The notes under the pieces: model-generated | Databases searched by the model: none | What the model was told of the DNA's origin: nothing | Seen by the model: the letters and a program-made list of their open reading frames with translations, nothing else | Part shown: positions 25,324-35,052 of the stretch, piece after piece | Layout: each line of letters starts with the position of its first letter | How positions within the stretch are numbered: position 1 is the first letter of the stretch | Source: CAIKZJ01 sp964626015 | GTDB lineage: Bacteria; Bacteroidota; Ignavibacteria; Tepidaquicellales; Tepidaquicellaceae | Direction of reading: 5' to 3' | DNA length: 64,000 nucleotides | Assembly (NCBI GenBank): GCA_964626015.1 | Contig: CAZVCC010000002.1 | Coordinates: 1 to 64,000 of the forward strand | Position numbers and translations under genes: made by a program

Positions 25324-26313
25324 ATGAACAAGAAAAAATACATAGCGATTTCGATAATTTTAACGGCTTCCATATTTCTACTGATAAATGGCAAGGCTTA
25401 TACTCAGTTTGCGGTTTCGTACAAGAATTTGAAGCATAGTTACAGTATTAACATACCCAAGAGTATGACGGTTGAGGAACTTCCTTCGCATGAGGATTGT
25501 GATACACTTATTGCTACGAATGATGATGGGGCGAGGCTGGAAGTGGTTGTGAATTCTGATAAGATTTACAAAGGAGTAACGAGCAGTCAGCTTTCTTACA
25601 GGTCGTTTATGCCGGACTTTAAGATAAGGTATAAGAACATTAAACTTGCAGAAAATGATTATACGGACATTTCGGGAAATCCTGCGATGTACATGAAAGT
25701 AGATTTTAACAATGAAAAGGAGGACGGGACAGTATCACAGTTTCTGCTTTTGAGAGGTGAAAAGATATACATAATAAGACAGGCTGCAACAAAGGATACG
25801 TATGATAAATTCATGTCTGAGATATCGGGATACATATACAGTTTTCAGTTCATTGAAAGTTCAAATACAGAATTTTACAAAAATGATGAGTACAATTTCA
25901 TGCTAAATTTCCCAACGGCATGGGTGTTTGACAAGGGTTCTTTCCCTGTACAGGCTAATAATTCAAAGGGTTCGAGTGTATTTATTGAAGTGATAAAGAA
26001 CTCAGATTTTAAGGATGTCACTGCTCAGGACCTTGATACAGAAGTACTGCTCGATGCGTTTAAGAAAAAGTTTACTGACATTACTATTATCAGCAAAAGA
26101 AATGAAGAGATTAACGGAACGCCTGCTTTAATGGTTAAGTACAGATGGCTTCAGAAAAACACGGATAAGACGAACGGATATTATGTAATACATTACTATT
26201 TAATCAGGAACAAGATGCTTTTTATAATTCAGGGGATAGTGAGCGATACAAATCCGGGTAATGATGAGAAGCAGATACAGAAATGTGCAGAAAGTTTTCA
26301 GTTTACGAAATAG
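25324..26313 (+). CDS. exported protein with two PsbP/DUF1795-like domains
   Basis: I start at the ATG at 25324 (MNKKKYIAIS), giving a compact signal peptide; the TTG at 25309 would add five residues. The 329-residue product seems to be a duplication: residues about 30-180 (KHSYSINIPKSM...) and about 185-329 (DEYNFMLNFPTAWVFDKGSF...) share the order F-x-(I/L)-x-(I/F)-P near the start and a hydrophobic YxxxRxxxxxxIxG-like ending. That layout is typical of PsbP/DUF1795-like folds. No catalytic residues are apparent. Role unknown. Confidence 0.7.
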   Translation: MNKKKYIAISIILTASIFLLINGKAYTQFAVSYKNLKHSYSINIPKSMTVEELPSHEDCDTLIATNDDGARLEVVVNSDKIYKGVTSSQLSYRSFMPDFKIRYKNIKLAENDYTDISGNPAMYMKVDFNNEKEDGTVSQFLLLRGEKIYIIRQAATKDTYDKFMSEISGYIYSFQFIESSNTEFYKNDEYNFMLNFPTAWVFDKGSFPVQANNSKGSSVFIEVIKNSDFKDVTAQDLDTEVLLDAFKKKFTDITIISKRNEEINGTPALMVKYRWLQKNTDKTNGYYVIHYYLIRNKMLFIIQGIVSDTNPGNDEKQIQKCAESFQFTK

Positions 26314-26371
26314 TTGAAGATTAGCATCCTGAGTATTCCTAATTCTTTACCCCAAAGGAAGAAAAGAGATT

Positions 26372-26417
26372 GGCACACTGATTTGCATGGATAGAACTGA
26401 TTTTCACTGATAAAGAT
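26372..26417. repeat. CACTGATT/TGGATAGA dispersed repeat, copy 3
   Basis: GGCACACTGATTTGCATGGA followed by TAGAACTGATTTTCACTGAT and AAAG shows the same approximate 9-10-base rhythm ending in GAT as the tracts at 2719 and 8302, with more divergence. The surrounding gap (26314-26563) holds nothing else recognisable. Confidence 0.5.
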
Positions 26418-26563
26418 AATATTGATGTTTTTCACAGAAAAGAGTGTAAAGAAGAGTTCAATTTAATGTTTAGACTCTTATTCCGTACTTAAGGTTTACA
26501 ATTTAGCTTTAATTGTTTGATTAGTTTTGATAAATTAATTATTAACTTAAAATAATTATTACA

Positions 26564-26965
26564 ATGGATACTAAAGAGATACTGCAAAAGTATAAGAGTA
26601 TTGCCGTAGTAGGATTTTCAGATAATCCAGAAAGAGACAGCAACAAGATTGCTGTTTACATGAAGAACAACGGTTATAATGTAGTAGGAGTGAATCCAAA
26701 ACTTGACGGCAGGGTTGTTGATGGTATCAAATGCTATGCATATTTAAGCGAGATAACAGAAAAGATTGACATCGTTGATATATTCAGACTTCCAATAGCA
26801 GTACCGGGAATAGTTGAAGAAACGATGAAACTTGAAAAAAGACCTGAGGTAATCTGGACACAGCTTGGAATTATACACGATGAGGCGAGGAAAAAAGCTG
26901 AAGAAAACGGGTTTATATATGTTGAAAACAAATGCCTTTATATAGAACATAAATTAAACAAGTAG
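26564..26965 (+). CDS. CoA-binding domain protein (YccU type)
   Basis: The 133-residue product is a single Rossmann-like CoA-binding domain. It begins with an amphipathic helix then IAVVGFSDNPERDSNKIA, the nucleotide-binding loop, and contains VVGVNPKLDG and the WTQLGI segment near 94-99 typical of this family. Members bind CoA or its thioesters; no catalytic activity is defined. It is followed after 5 bases by the DUF2723 gene. Confidence 0.9.
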   Translation: MDTKEILQKYKSIAVVGFSDNPERDSNKIAVYMKNNGYNVVGVNPKLDGRVVDGIKCYAYLSEITEKIDIVDIFRLPIAVPGIVEETMKLEKRPEVIWTQLGIIHDEARKKAEENGFIYVENKCLYIEHKLNK

Positions 26966-26970
26966 AAGAT

Positions 26971-28887
26971 TTGAAGACAAAACTGTATTTTTCAATTGCG
27001 TCCTTTTTCATTCCGTTTATTGTATACGTCACAACACTTGCTCCAGGTTTGTATTTTATTGATACAGGTGAACTTGCGGCAGTATGCGTAAAACTTGGAA
27101 TTGCACATCCGACAGGATATCCATTATTCACAATACTGGGAAGTATATTTTCTAAACTGCCTTTAGGAGATTATATATACAGGCTAAATATAATGTGTGC
27201 ATTACTATCATCGGTAACAGCACTTGTGTTCTACAACATGATGTATTTTATACTAACAGAACTTAATCTCAACAAAGAGCAGGAGAAAAGTACAAGATTT
27301 TTTACGGATGAAAAGAATCCACTTACGGCAATCATAATTTCTTTTTCCGGTGCGATGGTACTGGCATTTTCGAGTACATTCTGGAATACATCCAATTCAC
27401 TTGAAGTATATTCCCTGCATGTTCTTTTAGTAGTAACAGTTATGTTTCTTTTCCTAAAAGCCGGGAATTCATACGTGAAAGGGGACAACGATCTCAAGCA
27501 CTGGTTAATTTTTGCTTTTATTCTTGGTTTAAGTTTTACAAACCATCTTTCAACGATATTTCTCAGCGTAGGTTTTCTTTACCTATATTTTGCGGTTAAC
27601 GGATTCAGTAAAATGTCGTTCAGGAAGATATTTTATATGATAGTACCGTTCGTATTAGCACTTTCGGTTTATGTGTATTTCTTTGTTCGCGGAGACAACA
27701 CTGTAATTGCATGGGGAAATCCCGTCACTTGGGATAATTTTATGAGGCACGTATCGGGAAAGCAGTTCAGCGTTTGGATGTTTACTTCAACGGGGTCAGC
27801 ATCGAAACAATTTTCGCATTTCGTAAATATTTACCCGAAAGAATTTTTCTACATTCCGGTAATAATTGCGATATTCGGAATTGTAGAGACATTTCTAAAA
27901 CAGAAGAGATTCTTCTATTTCACATTACTGCTTTTTGTATTTAACATATTATATGCGATTAACTATGACATACACGATATAGATACTTATTTCCTGTTGG
28001 CATTTGTAGTAACATCAATTTGGTTTGCATTGGGACTAAAATTTTTGTTTGCAAAAATGAAAATCAGCGGATTAGCCGCAGTATCGTTATCGCTGATAAT
28101 ACCGGCATTTTCGATATATGGAAATTATGATGAGAACAATCTTAAGAACAGCCACTTCGTTAAAGAATACACGAATAATGTTTTTAGTTCAGCAAGAGAA
28201 AAATCTATAATAATGTCAACGCAATGGGATTTTTGGGTTTCAGCCTCATTTTACGAGCAATATGTACATAATATTAGGCCAGACGTTATTGTAATTGACA
28301 AAGAATTAATGAGAAAATCATGGTATTTAAAGCACTTGAGGGATCACTATCCTGAATTATATTTAAGAAGCAACACGGAATTTGAAGCTTACGCAAAAGA
28401 GTTATTTAAATTTGAGAAGTTTACGGAAAATTACACGAAACCAAAGAACGAAACCGACAAACAGAATTTAATGTTAATTCAAACGACATTTATGAATCTT
28501 CTGAACAGCATAATAACCAAGAATCCAGAATACGCATTCTACACCACTTCTGAAATAGAAGAAGATAAAAATGAAAGAATGATGAAAGATTATGCAAGAA
28601 TACCTGAGGGTTTACTATTCAGGTATTCGCCAAAAATGGAATATGATTCTACTTATACAGAACCTGAGATAGTTTTCACTAAAACAAATGAAACCGATTA
28701 CTATCACACCTTTTTGATGAACGCATACTATATGATGTTTTTGAACAGAGCAAGTTTTCTGATGAATTTTAATAAATTTGAAAAAGCTGAAACACTTATA
28801 AAACGAGCATTAGAAATTAGACCAAATGATAAAACTGCTTTGGGAATGCAGAAGAGATTAAATGAAATGCGCGGATTAAACCCATAA
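26971..28887 (+). CDS. DUF2723 polytopic membrane protein (GT-C glycosyltransferase-like)
   Basis: The start is TTG at 26971, 5 bases after the previous stop; the first residues then form a signal-anchor, which fits. The product has about ten or more membrane segments in its first 400 residues and the DUF2723 signature near the N-terminus (LAPGLYFIDTGELAAVCVKL, then GIAHPTGYPLF). The Asp in the first loop is the usual GT-C catalytic position. The soluble C-terminus ends in a TPR-like helix pair (FEKAETLIKRALEIRPNDKT). Eukaryotic TMEM260, of the same family, is a protein O-mannosyltransferase; a glycosyl-transfer role here is inference. Confidence 0.85.
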   Translation: MKTKLYFSIASFFIPFIVYVTTLAPGLYFIDTGELAAVCVKLGIAHPTGYPLFTILGSIFSKLPLGDYIYRLNIMCALLSSVTALVFYNMMYFILTELNLNKEQEKSTRFFTDEKNPLTAIIISFSGAMVLAFSSTFWNTSNSLEVYSLHVLLVVTVMFLFLKAGNSYVKGDNDLKHWLIFAFILGLSFTNHLSTIFLSVGFLYLYFAVNGFSKMSFRKIFYMIVPFVLALSVYVYFFVRGDNTVIAWGNPVTWDNFMRHVSGKQFSVWMFTSTGSASKQFSHFVNIYPKEFFYIPVIIAIFGIVETFLKQKRFFYFTLLLFVFNILYAINYDIHDIDTYFLLAFVVTSIWFALGLKFLFAKMKISGLAAVSLSLIIPAFSIYGNYDENNLKNSHFVKEYTNNVFSSAREKSIIMSTQWDFWVSASFYEQYVHNIRPDVIVIDKELMRKSWYLKHLRDHYPELYLRSNTEFEAYAKELFKFEKFTENYTKPKNETDKQNLMLIQTTFMNLLNSIITKNPEYAFYTTSEIEEDKNERMMKDYARIPEGLLFRYSPKMEYDSTYTEPEIVFTKTNETDYYHTFLMNAYYMMFLNRASFLMNFNKFEKAETLIKRALEIRPNDKTALGMQKRLNEMRGLNP

Positions 28888-28888
28888 A

Positions 28889-30307
28889 TTGAGAAAATAC
28901 ATATCTATAATATTATTCATATTAGTAACAGTAACTAATATATATTCATCCGAGTTAAATGATACCCTTAAAGTAGATTCGACATATATTAAGTTGATGC
29001 AGGAAATGATAGTTGAGCGCATTATTTTAATAGGTAATACGAAGACAAAGGATGAAGTTATACTTCGGGAAATGATGTTAAAAGAAGGAGGGAAGTTTAA
29101 TCTCGAATATCTTGATAATGACGTAAAAAGACTTTACAATCTCGGACTTTTCAACCGAGTTGACGTCATCCCAGCACCTTTAAGTTCAACGAGAATAAAT
29201 CTTGTATTCGAATTTGAGGAAGGCTTTTATTTTTTACCCATTCCTCAGGGCGGTTTCAAGGAAGGTTCGCTTAAAAAGATATGGGGCGGATTAAATTTCA
29301 TGTGGAAGAATTTCAGGGGTATGAACGAAACAGTGAATTTAAGTTTTGGTGTCGGGTACGAACCGTTTATATCGGCTTCTTATCTGAATCCGTGGATATT
29401 TGGAAAGAGTCATTATTTTTTCAAGACAGGTGTCAGATATTCGAGGAATTATCCACGCAGTGTTGGTAATTCAGATTCTATTGGAGTTATATTCGATAAG
29501 AATGAAGTACCAACCTACACACAGGATGATTTCAGGGCAGATTTAAAAGTAGGAAAATATATAGGACAGAATACGTCAATTTCTGCAGACGTACAAGTAA
29601 ACAAAATCTGGACGTCGCAATACGAGCCCGGAAGAACTGTTTCAAAAGACGGTAATGATTTTTTCCCGACAATGGGAATAGATTTCACGTATGACACAAG
29701 GGATTACAAAAAGTTTGCAACATACGGGAGCTTTTATTTTACAAGATTATCGAGAAGCGGAATGTTTACAGGGATAATAGATGTAAACAAATTTCAAGCT
29801 GACCTCAGACGTTTTATCCCTATAAAGATAACGAAAGACTACGCGCTAATACTTGCCGGAAGGTTTAACTCAGTACTTTCATTCGGAGGAGGAGAGATAC
29901 CAGTTTATCTGCAGGAATCCATGGGGTATGACAATTTGATAAGAGGATGGGATAACTTTGTATTGCAGGGTGAGGACAAGTTATTCTCTTCTATAGAGCT
30001 CAGGATACCTCTTGTAAAACCATTTTACGTAAAGGGTTCAGACCATTTTATTATAAGTAAATTGCCAATAGCAAAAAGTTTTTCATACAGATACGGTGCA
30101 TACGCCACTCTTTTCTTCGATTTAGGAGGTGTCTGGACGAGAAAGGAATCAATATATGACGTACAGTTTAAAAACGGATTCGGAGCAGGAATAAACTTTT
30201 TACTGCCGTTTGATTTTGTAGCAAGGCTTGACCTTGGATTCAGAAAAATACCTTATAAGACGGATTATAAGGGGCAACTAATAATTGCATTAGACGCATC
30301 TTTTTGA
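28889..30307 (+). CDS. Omp85-superfamily outer-membrane protein with a single POTRA domain
   Basis: TTG at 28889 is the start, 1 base after the previous stop. A signal peptide (about 1-20) precedes one POTRA-like domain (about 40-113: VERIILIGNTKTKDEVILRE, then LYNLGLFNRVDV) and a 16-strand-type barrel domain. An IRGWDNF motif near residue 350 corresponds to the conserved VRGF/Y motif of the superfamily. BamA has five POTRA domains and TamA three, so this is a reduced member. Its partner or substrate is unknown; coupling to the DUF2723 gene hints at a shared envelope task. Confidence 0.85.
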   Translation: MRKYISIILFILVTVTNIYSSELNDTLKVDSTYIKLMQEMIVERIILIGNTKTKDEVILREMMLKEGGKFNLEYLDNDVKRLYNLGLFNRVDVIPAPLSSTRINLVFEFEEGFYFLPIPQGGFKEGSLKKIWGGLNFMWKNFRGMNETVNLSFGVGYEPFISASYLNPWIFGKSHYFFKTGVRYSRNYPRSVGNSDSIGVIFDKNEVPTYTQDDFRADLKVGKYIGQNTSISADVQVNKIWTSQYEPGRTVSKDGNDFFPTMGIDFTYDTRDYKKFATYGSFYFTRLSRSGMFTGIIDVNKFQADLRRFIPIKITKDYALILAGRFNSVLSFGGGEIPVYLQESMGYDNLIRGWDNFVLQGEDKLFSSIELRIPLVKPFYVKGSDHFIISKLPIAKSFSYRYGAYATLFFDLGGVWTRKESIYDVQFKNGFGAGINFLLPFDFVARLDLGFRKIPYKTDYKGQLIIALDASF

Positions 30308-30309
30308 TT

Positions 30310-31035
30310 ATGGAATATTATTATACCGAACAAGAAAATATTGACATAGAAAACAAACTTCTTTTAATTAAGGATTACGAATACAGACACCTCGTTAAAG
30401 TATTGCGAAAGAAAAAGGATGATATAATAAACATAACAGACGGACTTAGGAACATTTACATAAGCAAAATAGTAAATATACAAAAGGAATCGATACATTG
30501 CGAAATAATTGAAACGAAGCATAACTTAAACGAGCCAAAAATTAAATTAAGACTTTTCGTAACACCATTACGAAACATGGACAGGTTTGAATTCCTTGTT
30601 GAGAAAGCGGTGGAACTGGGTGTGTATGAAATACAGCCTGTTATTTCGAAATACACTATACAGCAAACATCTTTTTCAAAAGCAAAAATGGAAAGACTTC
30701 ATAAGATTATGATTAGTGCTATGGGTCAGTCGCAAAGATGTTATTTACCTGTTCTTCATAATACACTTACTTTAAAAGAGATGATAACAAGCTCCGAGAC
30801 ATACAAGTATAAATATGTTTATTACGAATATGCGGAGAACAAAGAGGGGATAATTACGAAATTGGATAATGAGGAAAATATTTGTATTTTTACAGGACCG
30901 GAGGGCGGATTCGACAAAAGCGAAATACAACAATTAATAAAAAACGACTGGCAGGTTAGAAGTCTCGGCGAAAGAAAGCTGAGAGCTGAGACCGCTGCAA
31001 TTATAAGTGTGTTTGAAAATTTAAATAACATATAA
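30310..31035 (+). CDS. rsmE: 16S rRNA (uracil1498-N3)-methyltransferase RsmE
   Basis: RsmE methylates N3 of U1498 in helix 44 of 16S rRNA. The 241-residue product, started at the ATG at 30310 just 2 bases after the Omp85 stop (an in-frame TTG sits at 30304), has the N-terminal PUA-like domain (KDYEYRHLVKVLRKKKDD) and the SPOUT methyltransferase knot, with GPEGGFDKSEIQ and LGERKLRAETAAI binding S-adenosylmethionine. It is cotranscribed with envelope genes. Confidence 0.95.
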   Translation: MEYYYTEQENIDIENKLLLIKDYEYRHLVKVLRKKKDDIINITDGLRNIYISKIVNIQKESIHCEIIETKHNLNEPKIKLRLFVTPLRNMDRFEFLVEKAVELGVYEIQPVISKYTIQQTSFSKAKMERLHKIMISAMGQSQRCYLPVLHNTLTLKEMITSSETYKYKYVYYEYAENKEGIITKLDNEENICIFTGPEGGFDKSEIQQLIKNDWQVRSLGERKLRAETAAIISVFENLNNI

Positions 31036-31047
31036 AAAGGATTAATT

Positions 31048-31968
31048 ATGAAAGCAAAAATTCTATTTGTAATTTTGTTAAGCGTAATGATAACGGGAAC
31101 ATCATTCGCTCAGTTTGATAAGCTTGTACTGCAATTTTCAATGGGATTAACGAATCCCGATATGGGACTAAGGGGAGGAAATAGTTACATAAGTTACTCA
31201 AACAGATACAGGTACGTAAGCCAACCACTTAACATAGATACGACGTTTATATTTCCGTGGGAAATTGCGAGCGTAGATCAAAGTTTAATAAGCCAGAACT
31301 ACGGTGCGAAAACAGGGCTATTCTTCGCGGGCACAGCTAAAATTAACGTAGACAAGTATGAAACTGCACGACTTATAGGTTCATTAAACATAAGTACCTT
31401 CAATACATTTGAGGGTTCAAAGTCAGGATACATACCCGTTTTCACTCAGACATACATACAACAGACGCCAATTAGCTACGATTACAGTTTTACTAATTTT
31501 GGACTCGGACTAGGAATTGAAGTTGCTCCTCTTTCTTTTACAAAGTTAGTATCACCATTCGTGAACGGGCAGTTTAACTTTAACTTCATGTCTGCAAAGC
31601 TAAGCAAGACAACAGGACCGAGTGACTCGACAAAGGTAGAATTCTATGATTTCCGTATGGGAGTATCATTAGGAGCGGGTGTAGAGTTTAAGGTTACACC
31701 TCAATGGGGAATACTTGTGGGTGCAAAGTATGATTTTGCAAATCTTCTTCTGCAGAATACAGACAGGTCGGGAAGAATTGAATGGGGCAGAACGAATGCA
31801 TCGATTAACGATGGTGAGGGAACATATTCAGCGACTATATACGATCCACCCGGAACACCTGTACGGGATAATATAAAATCACAGCAAAAGGCAATTAACT
31901 GGGCAACATTTTACATTGGTGTAAACTTTTATCCAAATATTACAGGAACGGGAACCACAAAAAAGTAA
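31048..31968 (+). CDS. outer-membrane beta-barrel protein, unknown function
   Basis: The 306-residue product has a signal peptide ending at SFAQ (about 22) and alternating aromatic-rich strands through the rest, ending FYIGVNFYPN near the C-terminus, consistent with an 8- to 12-strand porin-like barrel. An AAGGAT-type ribosome site lies ahead of the ATG. It is 12 bases after rsmE. No family beyond the general barrel shape is recognised. Confidence 0.78.
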   Translation: MKAKILFVILLSVMITGTSFAQFDKLVLQFSMGLTNPDMGLRGGNSYISYSNRYRYVSQPLNIDTTFIFPWEIASVDQSLISQNYGAKTGLFFAGTAKINVDKYETARLIGSLNISTFNTFEGSKSGYIPVFTQTYIQQTPISYDYSFTNFGLGLGIEVAPLSFTKLVSPFVNGQFNFNFMSAKLSKTTGPSDSTKVEFYDFRMGVSLGAGVEFKVTPQWGILVGAKYDFANLLLQNTDRSGRIEWGRTNASINDGEGTYSATIYDPPGTPVRDNIKSQQKAINWATFYIGVNFYPNITGTGTTKK

Positions 31969-31987
31969 ACTTAAATATTAAATACAG

Positions 31988-32734
31988 ATGAGAAAAATAT
32001 TATTCGTTGTACTAATATCGAGCATATTTATTTCTTCCTGCGGCAAGAAGGAAGAACAAAATACTACTGGTGAGAAGAAACAAGAATCAACAACTTCAGG
32101 TACTAATGACTTGTCATCAAAAGGTAAGGCATTGTTTTATGAAGCGTCAAATCTAACTGGATTAAAATGTGCAGACTGCCACAGCGACGGAACGAACGCA
32201 GACCAGCTTAACACGAAGTATTTTTCCGATGTAATTCAGGCAAGCAAAAGGCAATCTGTATTTGCCGGAACGATAGCAGGTGAAGATGTTAAGAAGAAGG
32301 GCGGTGGAGCGACGTTTTGCTGGGAAACATTTTTAAAGATGGGAAGACCGATTACTGAAGAAGAAATAAATTCCTTTAATGCATATTTTGAATCTCTAAA
32401 AGGTGAGGTAAAGGAAAGCAAATACACGACAATTGCGCTGCCAAAACCGGATAAAGCAAAGTTAAAAGCAGACCAGACGAAGATAGCGGGTCTTACGCCT
32501 GACATTCAGCATGGAGAGAAAGTATTTAAAGAAACGTGCGGATTCTGCCATGGCGGAAAAACAGTAAAGAGAGTACCCTCGCTGTTTGATGAAGACTTTG
32601 AGGGAAATCTTAAGAGCATAGTATATCATGTCAGGTTTGGGGCAAAGTTCATGCCTTTTTATTCTTATGAAAAACTAACCGATCAGGATGTTGCTGATAT
32701 TACGGAATACATCATGAAGAATCAGAAAAAATAG
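31988..32734 (+). CDS. di-heme c-type cytochrome lipoprotein
   Basis: A lipobox ends at Cys18 (SIFISSCGKKEE), so the protein is tethered to a membrane facing the periplasm. Two heme-attachment motifs are present: CADCH in GLKCADCHSDGT (first domain) and CGFCH in ETCGFCHGGKT (second). The second domain has FGAKFMPFYSYEKLTD with a Met likely to serve as axial ligand. It resembles SoxX/cytochrome c-551-like electron carriers. It ends the plus-strand run, facing the nuoKL genes across a terminator. Confidence 0.9.
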   Translation: MRKILFVVLISSIFISSCGKKEEQNTTGEKKQESTTSGTNDLSSKGKALFYEASNLTGLKCADCHSDGTNADQLNTKYFSDVIQASKRQSVFAGTIAGEDVKKKGGGATFCWETFLKMGRPITEEEINSFNAYFESLKGEVKESKYTTIALPKPDKAKLKADQTKIAGLTPDIQHGEKVFKETCGFCHGGKTVKRVPSLFDEDFEGNLKSIVYHVRFGAKFMPFYSYEKLTDQDVADITEYIMKNQKK

Positions 32735-32787
32735 AAGATTGATTTTGCTCTGTTTTGTTTAAACTGTAACTTGATACAGGAATTAGA

Positions 32788-32818
32788 AAAACCCGTTTGG
32801 AAAGACCAAACGGGTTTT
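32788..32818. terminator. bidirectional terminator between cytochrome c and nuoL
   Basis: A perfect 13-base stem AAAACCCGTTTGG (32788-32800) / CCAAACGGGTTTT (32806-32818) has the loop AAAGA. ATTTTT follows on the plus strand and TTCTAATTCC on the minus strand, so it is best for the cytochrome gene but is well placed to stop both convergent transcripts. Confidence 0.9.
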
Positions 32819-32834
32819 ATTTTTAAAATAAAAT

Positions 32835-34745
32835 TTAAACGAACAGAAAATATAGTATTATAATTATAACACCTGCTACAGCAAATGTCCCATAATCCTG
32901 AATAACTCCTGTTTGCAATTTCTTCCAGTCGATACTCGTACGTGATGCGAAATTCGCCACACCATTAACAATACCATCAATAAATTTAACGTCGAAAATC
33001 TTCCAGAGAATTCTATCAGATGTTTTAAAGATAGGTTCTACGACCGTCTTATCGTAAACTTCATCAAGGTAGTACTTATTCTCCAGAACTTTACCGAAAC
33101 CTTTTTCTTCTTCGAAAGATTCTTGTTTAGAATATTTTCTGAACGAAATAAAAATTGAAGCAGCTGCAACGACGACTGAAACTAAAATTAGTATTATTTC
33201 TGTTGAAACGGAATGAATTGAATCAGGTCGCCAGGTTTGAATGATTGAATATGAATTAGCAAAAACCGGTTCAAGCCAGTGTTCAAGAACGTTATATCCA
33301 AAAATATGCGGCAGACCGATAAACCCACCAAACACCGACAACACTGCTAGAATAATAAGCGGTATAGTCATCGTTGAAGGTGATTCGTGAGGATGAACAT
33401 TCGAACCATAACGAGGTTTTCCGAAAAATGTAAGTCCTACCAGCCTGAACATATAGAAAGCTGTAAACGCAGCAGTAATAAGCACGAGGAGATAGGGGAG
33501 TATTCCTGCATTTATGAATGTTTTATAAAGGATTTCATCTTTACTGAAAAAGCCTGAGAACGGTGGAATTCCTGAAATTGCAATCGCTCCCAATAAAAAT
33601 GTAACGTACGTAATTTTCATCTTGTTTTTCAGACCGCCCATTTTCCGTATGTCCTGTTCTTCATGCATTCCATGAATAACTGAACCGCTTCCGAGAAACA
33701 TAAGTGCTTTGAAAAAAGCATGGGTTACAAGATGGAAAACAGCAGCAACATAAGACAGTGTGCCAAGAGCGATAAACATGAATCCAAGCTGTGATACAGT
33801 TGAATATGCAAGAATCTTTTTAATATCATTTTGTTTTAGAGCTATTGTAGCAGACATTATTGCTGTTGCTATTCCAATTATAAGAATAACATTGCTTGCA
33901 ATTGGTGCGAGTGCATACAGCAAAGAAGTACGTGCAATAAGATAAATACCTGCAGTAACCATAGTTGCAGCATGGATAAGAGCTGAAACAGGGGTTGGAC
34001 CTGCCATTGCGTCAGGAAGCCAGACAAACAAAGGAATCTGAGCAGATTTACCCGTTGCTCCGAGAAAGAAAAGCAAAGCTATGGCAACGAGCAGGGGACT
34101 ATTGACAGAAAAACCTGCTATACTACCCGAGAATGTAGAAATATTCAGAGTACCAAAATTTGCAAAAATCAGAAACATAGCTACCATGAACCCAAAGTCA
34201 CCGATTCTATTTACAACGAAAGCTTTTTTGGCAGCATCTCCAGTGAACTTCTTTTCGTACCAGAAGCCAATTAAAAGGTACGAGCATAGTCCGACACCTT
34301 CCCAGCCAAGAAAGACTAATAGAAAATTATCAGCAAGGACAAGGTGAAGCATAGCAAAAATAAAGAGATTAAGGTAAGCGAAGAAACTTGCATAACCTTT
34401 ATCACCGTGCATATATCCTATTGAATAAACGTGGATTAGAAATCCGATACCGGTAACAACGAGAATCATGACGAGAGACAACGGGTCAACGACAAAAGAA
34501 TAGTCGAGATTAAAACTACCTGCACTAATCCATGTGAAATATTTATATACAATAGTCCGTGATTCAGGAGGAAGTTTAAGTAGTTCAATTAAAGAATAGA
34601 CTCCAATTAAGAATGGAATAAAGACCAGAATTGAAGAGAGCCAGCCTGATAATTTCTCGGAATTTAGTTTCTTACCAAGAAGTGAATTTACTAAGAAACC
34701 GATTAGAGGAAGAACAACGATTAAAATAAAGTAATTCTGCATCAA
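32835..34745 (-). CDS. nuoL: NADH-quinone oxidoreductase subunit L
   Basis: This is a proton-pumping antiporter-like membrane subunit of respiratory complex I. The 636 residues contain about 16 membrane segments and family motifs such as LVLADNFLLVFLGWEGVGLC, TGKSAQIPLFVWLPDAMAGP and HAFFKALMFLGSG. The C-terminal part includes the lateral helix region (about 520-600) of NuoL. It follows nuoK by 1 base. The genes nuoM and nuoN do not follow: a terminator and the opposing cytochrome gene come next. Confidence 0.97.
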   Translation of the reverse strand: MMQNYFILIVVLPLIGFLVNSLLGKKLNSEKLSGWLSSILVFIPFLIGVYSLIELLKLPPESRTIVYKYFTWISAGSFNLDYSFVVDPLSLVMILVVTGIGFLIHVYSIGYMHGDKGYASFFAYLNLFIFAMLHLVLADNFLLVFLGWEGVGLCSYLLIGFWYEKKFTGDAAKKAFVVNRIGDFGFMVAMFLIFANFGTLNISTFSGSIAGFSVNSPLLVAIALLFFLGATGKSAQIPLFVWLPDAMAGPTPVSALIHAATMVTAGIYLIARTSLLYALAPIASNVILIIGIATAIMSATIALKQNDIKKILAYSTVSQLGFMFIALGTLSYVAAVFHLVTHAFFKALMFLGSGSVIHGMHEEQDIRKMGGLKNKMKITYVTFLLGAIAISGIPPFSGFFSKDEILYKTFINAGILPYLLVLITAAFTAFYMFRLVGLTFFGKPRYGSNVHPHESPSTMTIPLIILAVLSVFGGFIGLPHIFGYNVLEHWLEPVFANSYSIIQTWRPDSIHSVSTEIILILVSVVVAAASIFISFRKYSKQESFEEEKGFGKVLENKYYLDEVYDKTVVEPIFKTSDRILWKIFDVKFIDGIVNGVANFASRTSIDWKKLQTGVIQDYGTFAVAGVIIIILYFLFV

Positions 34746-34746
34746 C

Positions 34747-35052
34747 CTACCATTTTAAGATGTTAATTTTATTGATATCAAGAGTTTCTTTGTTTCTAAA
34801 CAGAGATATTACAATAGCAAGACCGACAGCAGCTTCAGCAGCTGCTACAGTAAGAACAAAGAATACGAAGACCTGTCCGCTGTCATTACCAAGAAAACTT
34901 GAAAACGATACAAGCGAAAGGTTTATAGCGTTTAGCATTAACTCAATACACATAAAAATAACAATAGCATTTCTGCGTACAAGAACGCCAACAACGCCGA
35001 TGCTGAAAAGCACAGCACTTAAGACCAGGAATAAGTTTAAATTTAATTCCAA
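34747..35052 (-). CDS. nuoK: NADH-quinone oxidoreductase subunit K
   Basis: The 101-residue, three-helix membrane subunit of complex I carries [12 protein letters not shown], with the conserved membrane-embedded Glu, and [18 protein letters not shown] with the second Glu. Length matches the family. It begins a two-gene unit with nuoL; nuoJ is not upstream, where a 420-base AT-rich gap leads to a divergent permease gene. Confidence 0.96.
   Translation of the reverse strand: MELNLNLFLVLSAVLFSIGVVGVLVRRNAIVIFMCIELMLNAINLSLVSFSSFLGNDSGQVFVFFVLTVAAAEAAVGLAIVISLFRNKETLDINKINILKW

Noticed and set aside
25077..25394. A 105-residue minus-strand ORF overlapping the PsbP-like gene start
   Set aside because: It runs antisense into a supported signal peptide and across a decayed repeat. 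Its composition (Phe/Leu/Ile/Ser-rich) is typical of antisense of AT-rich DNA.
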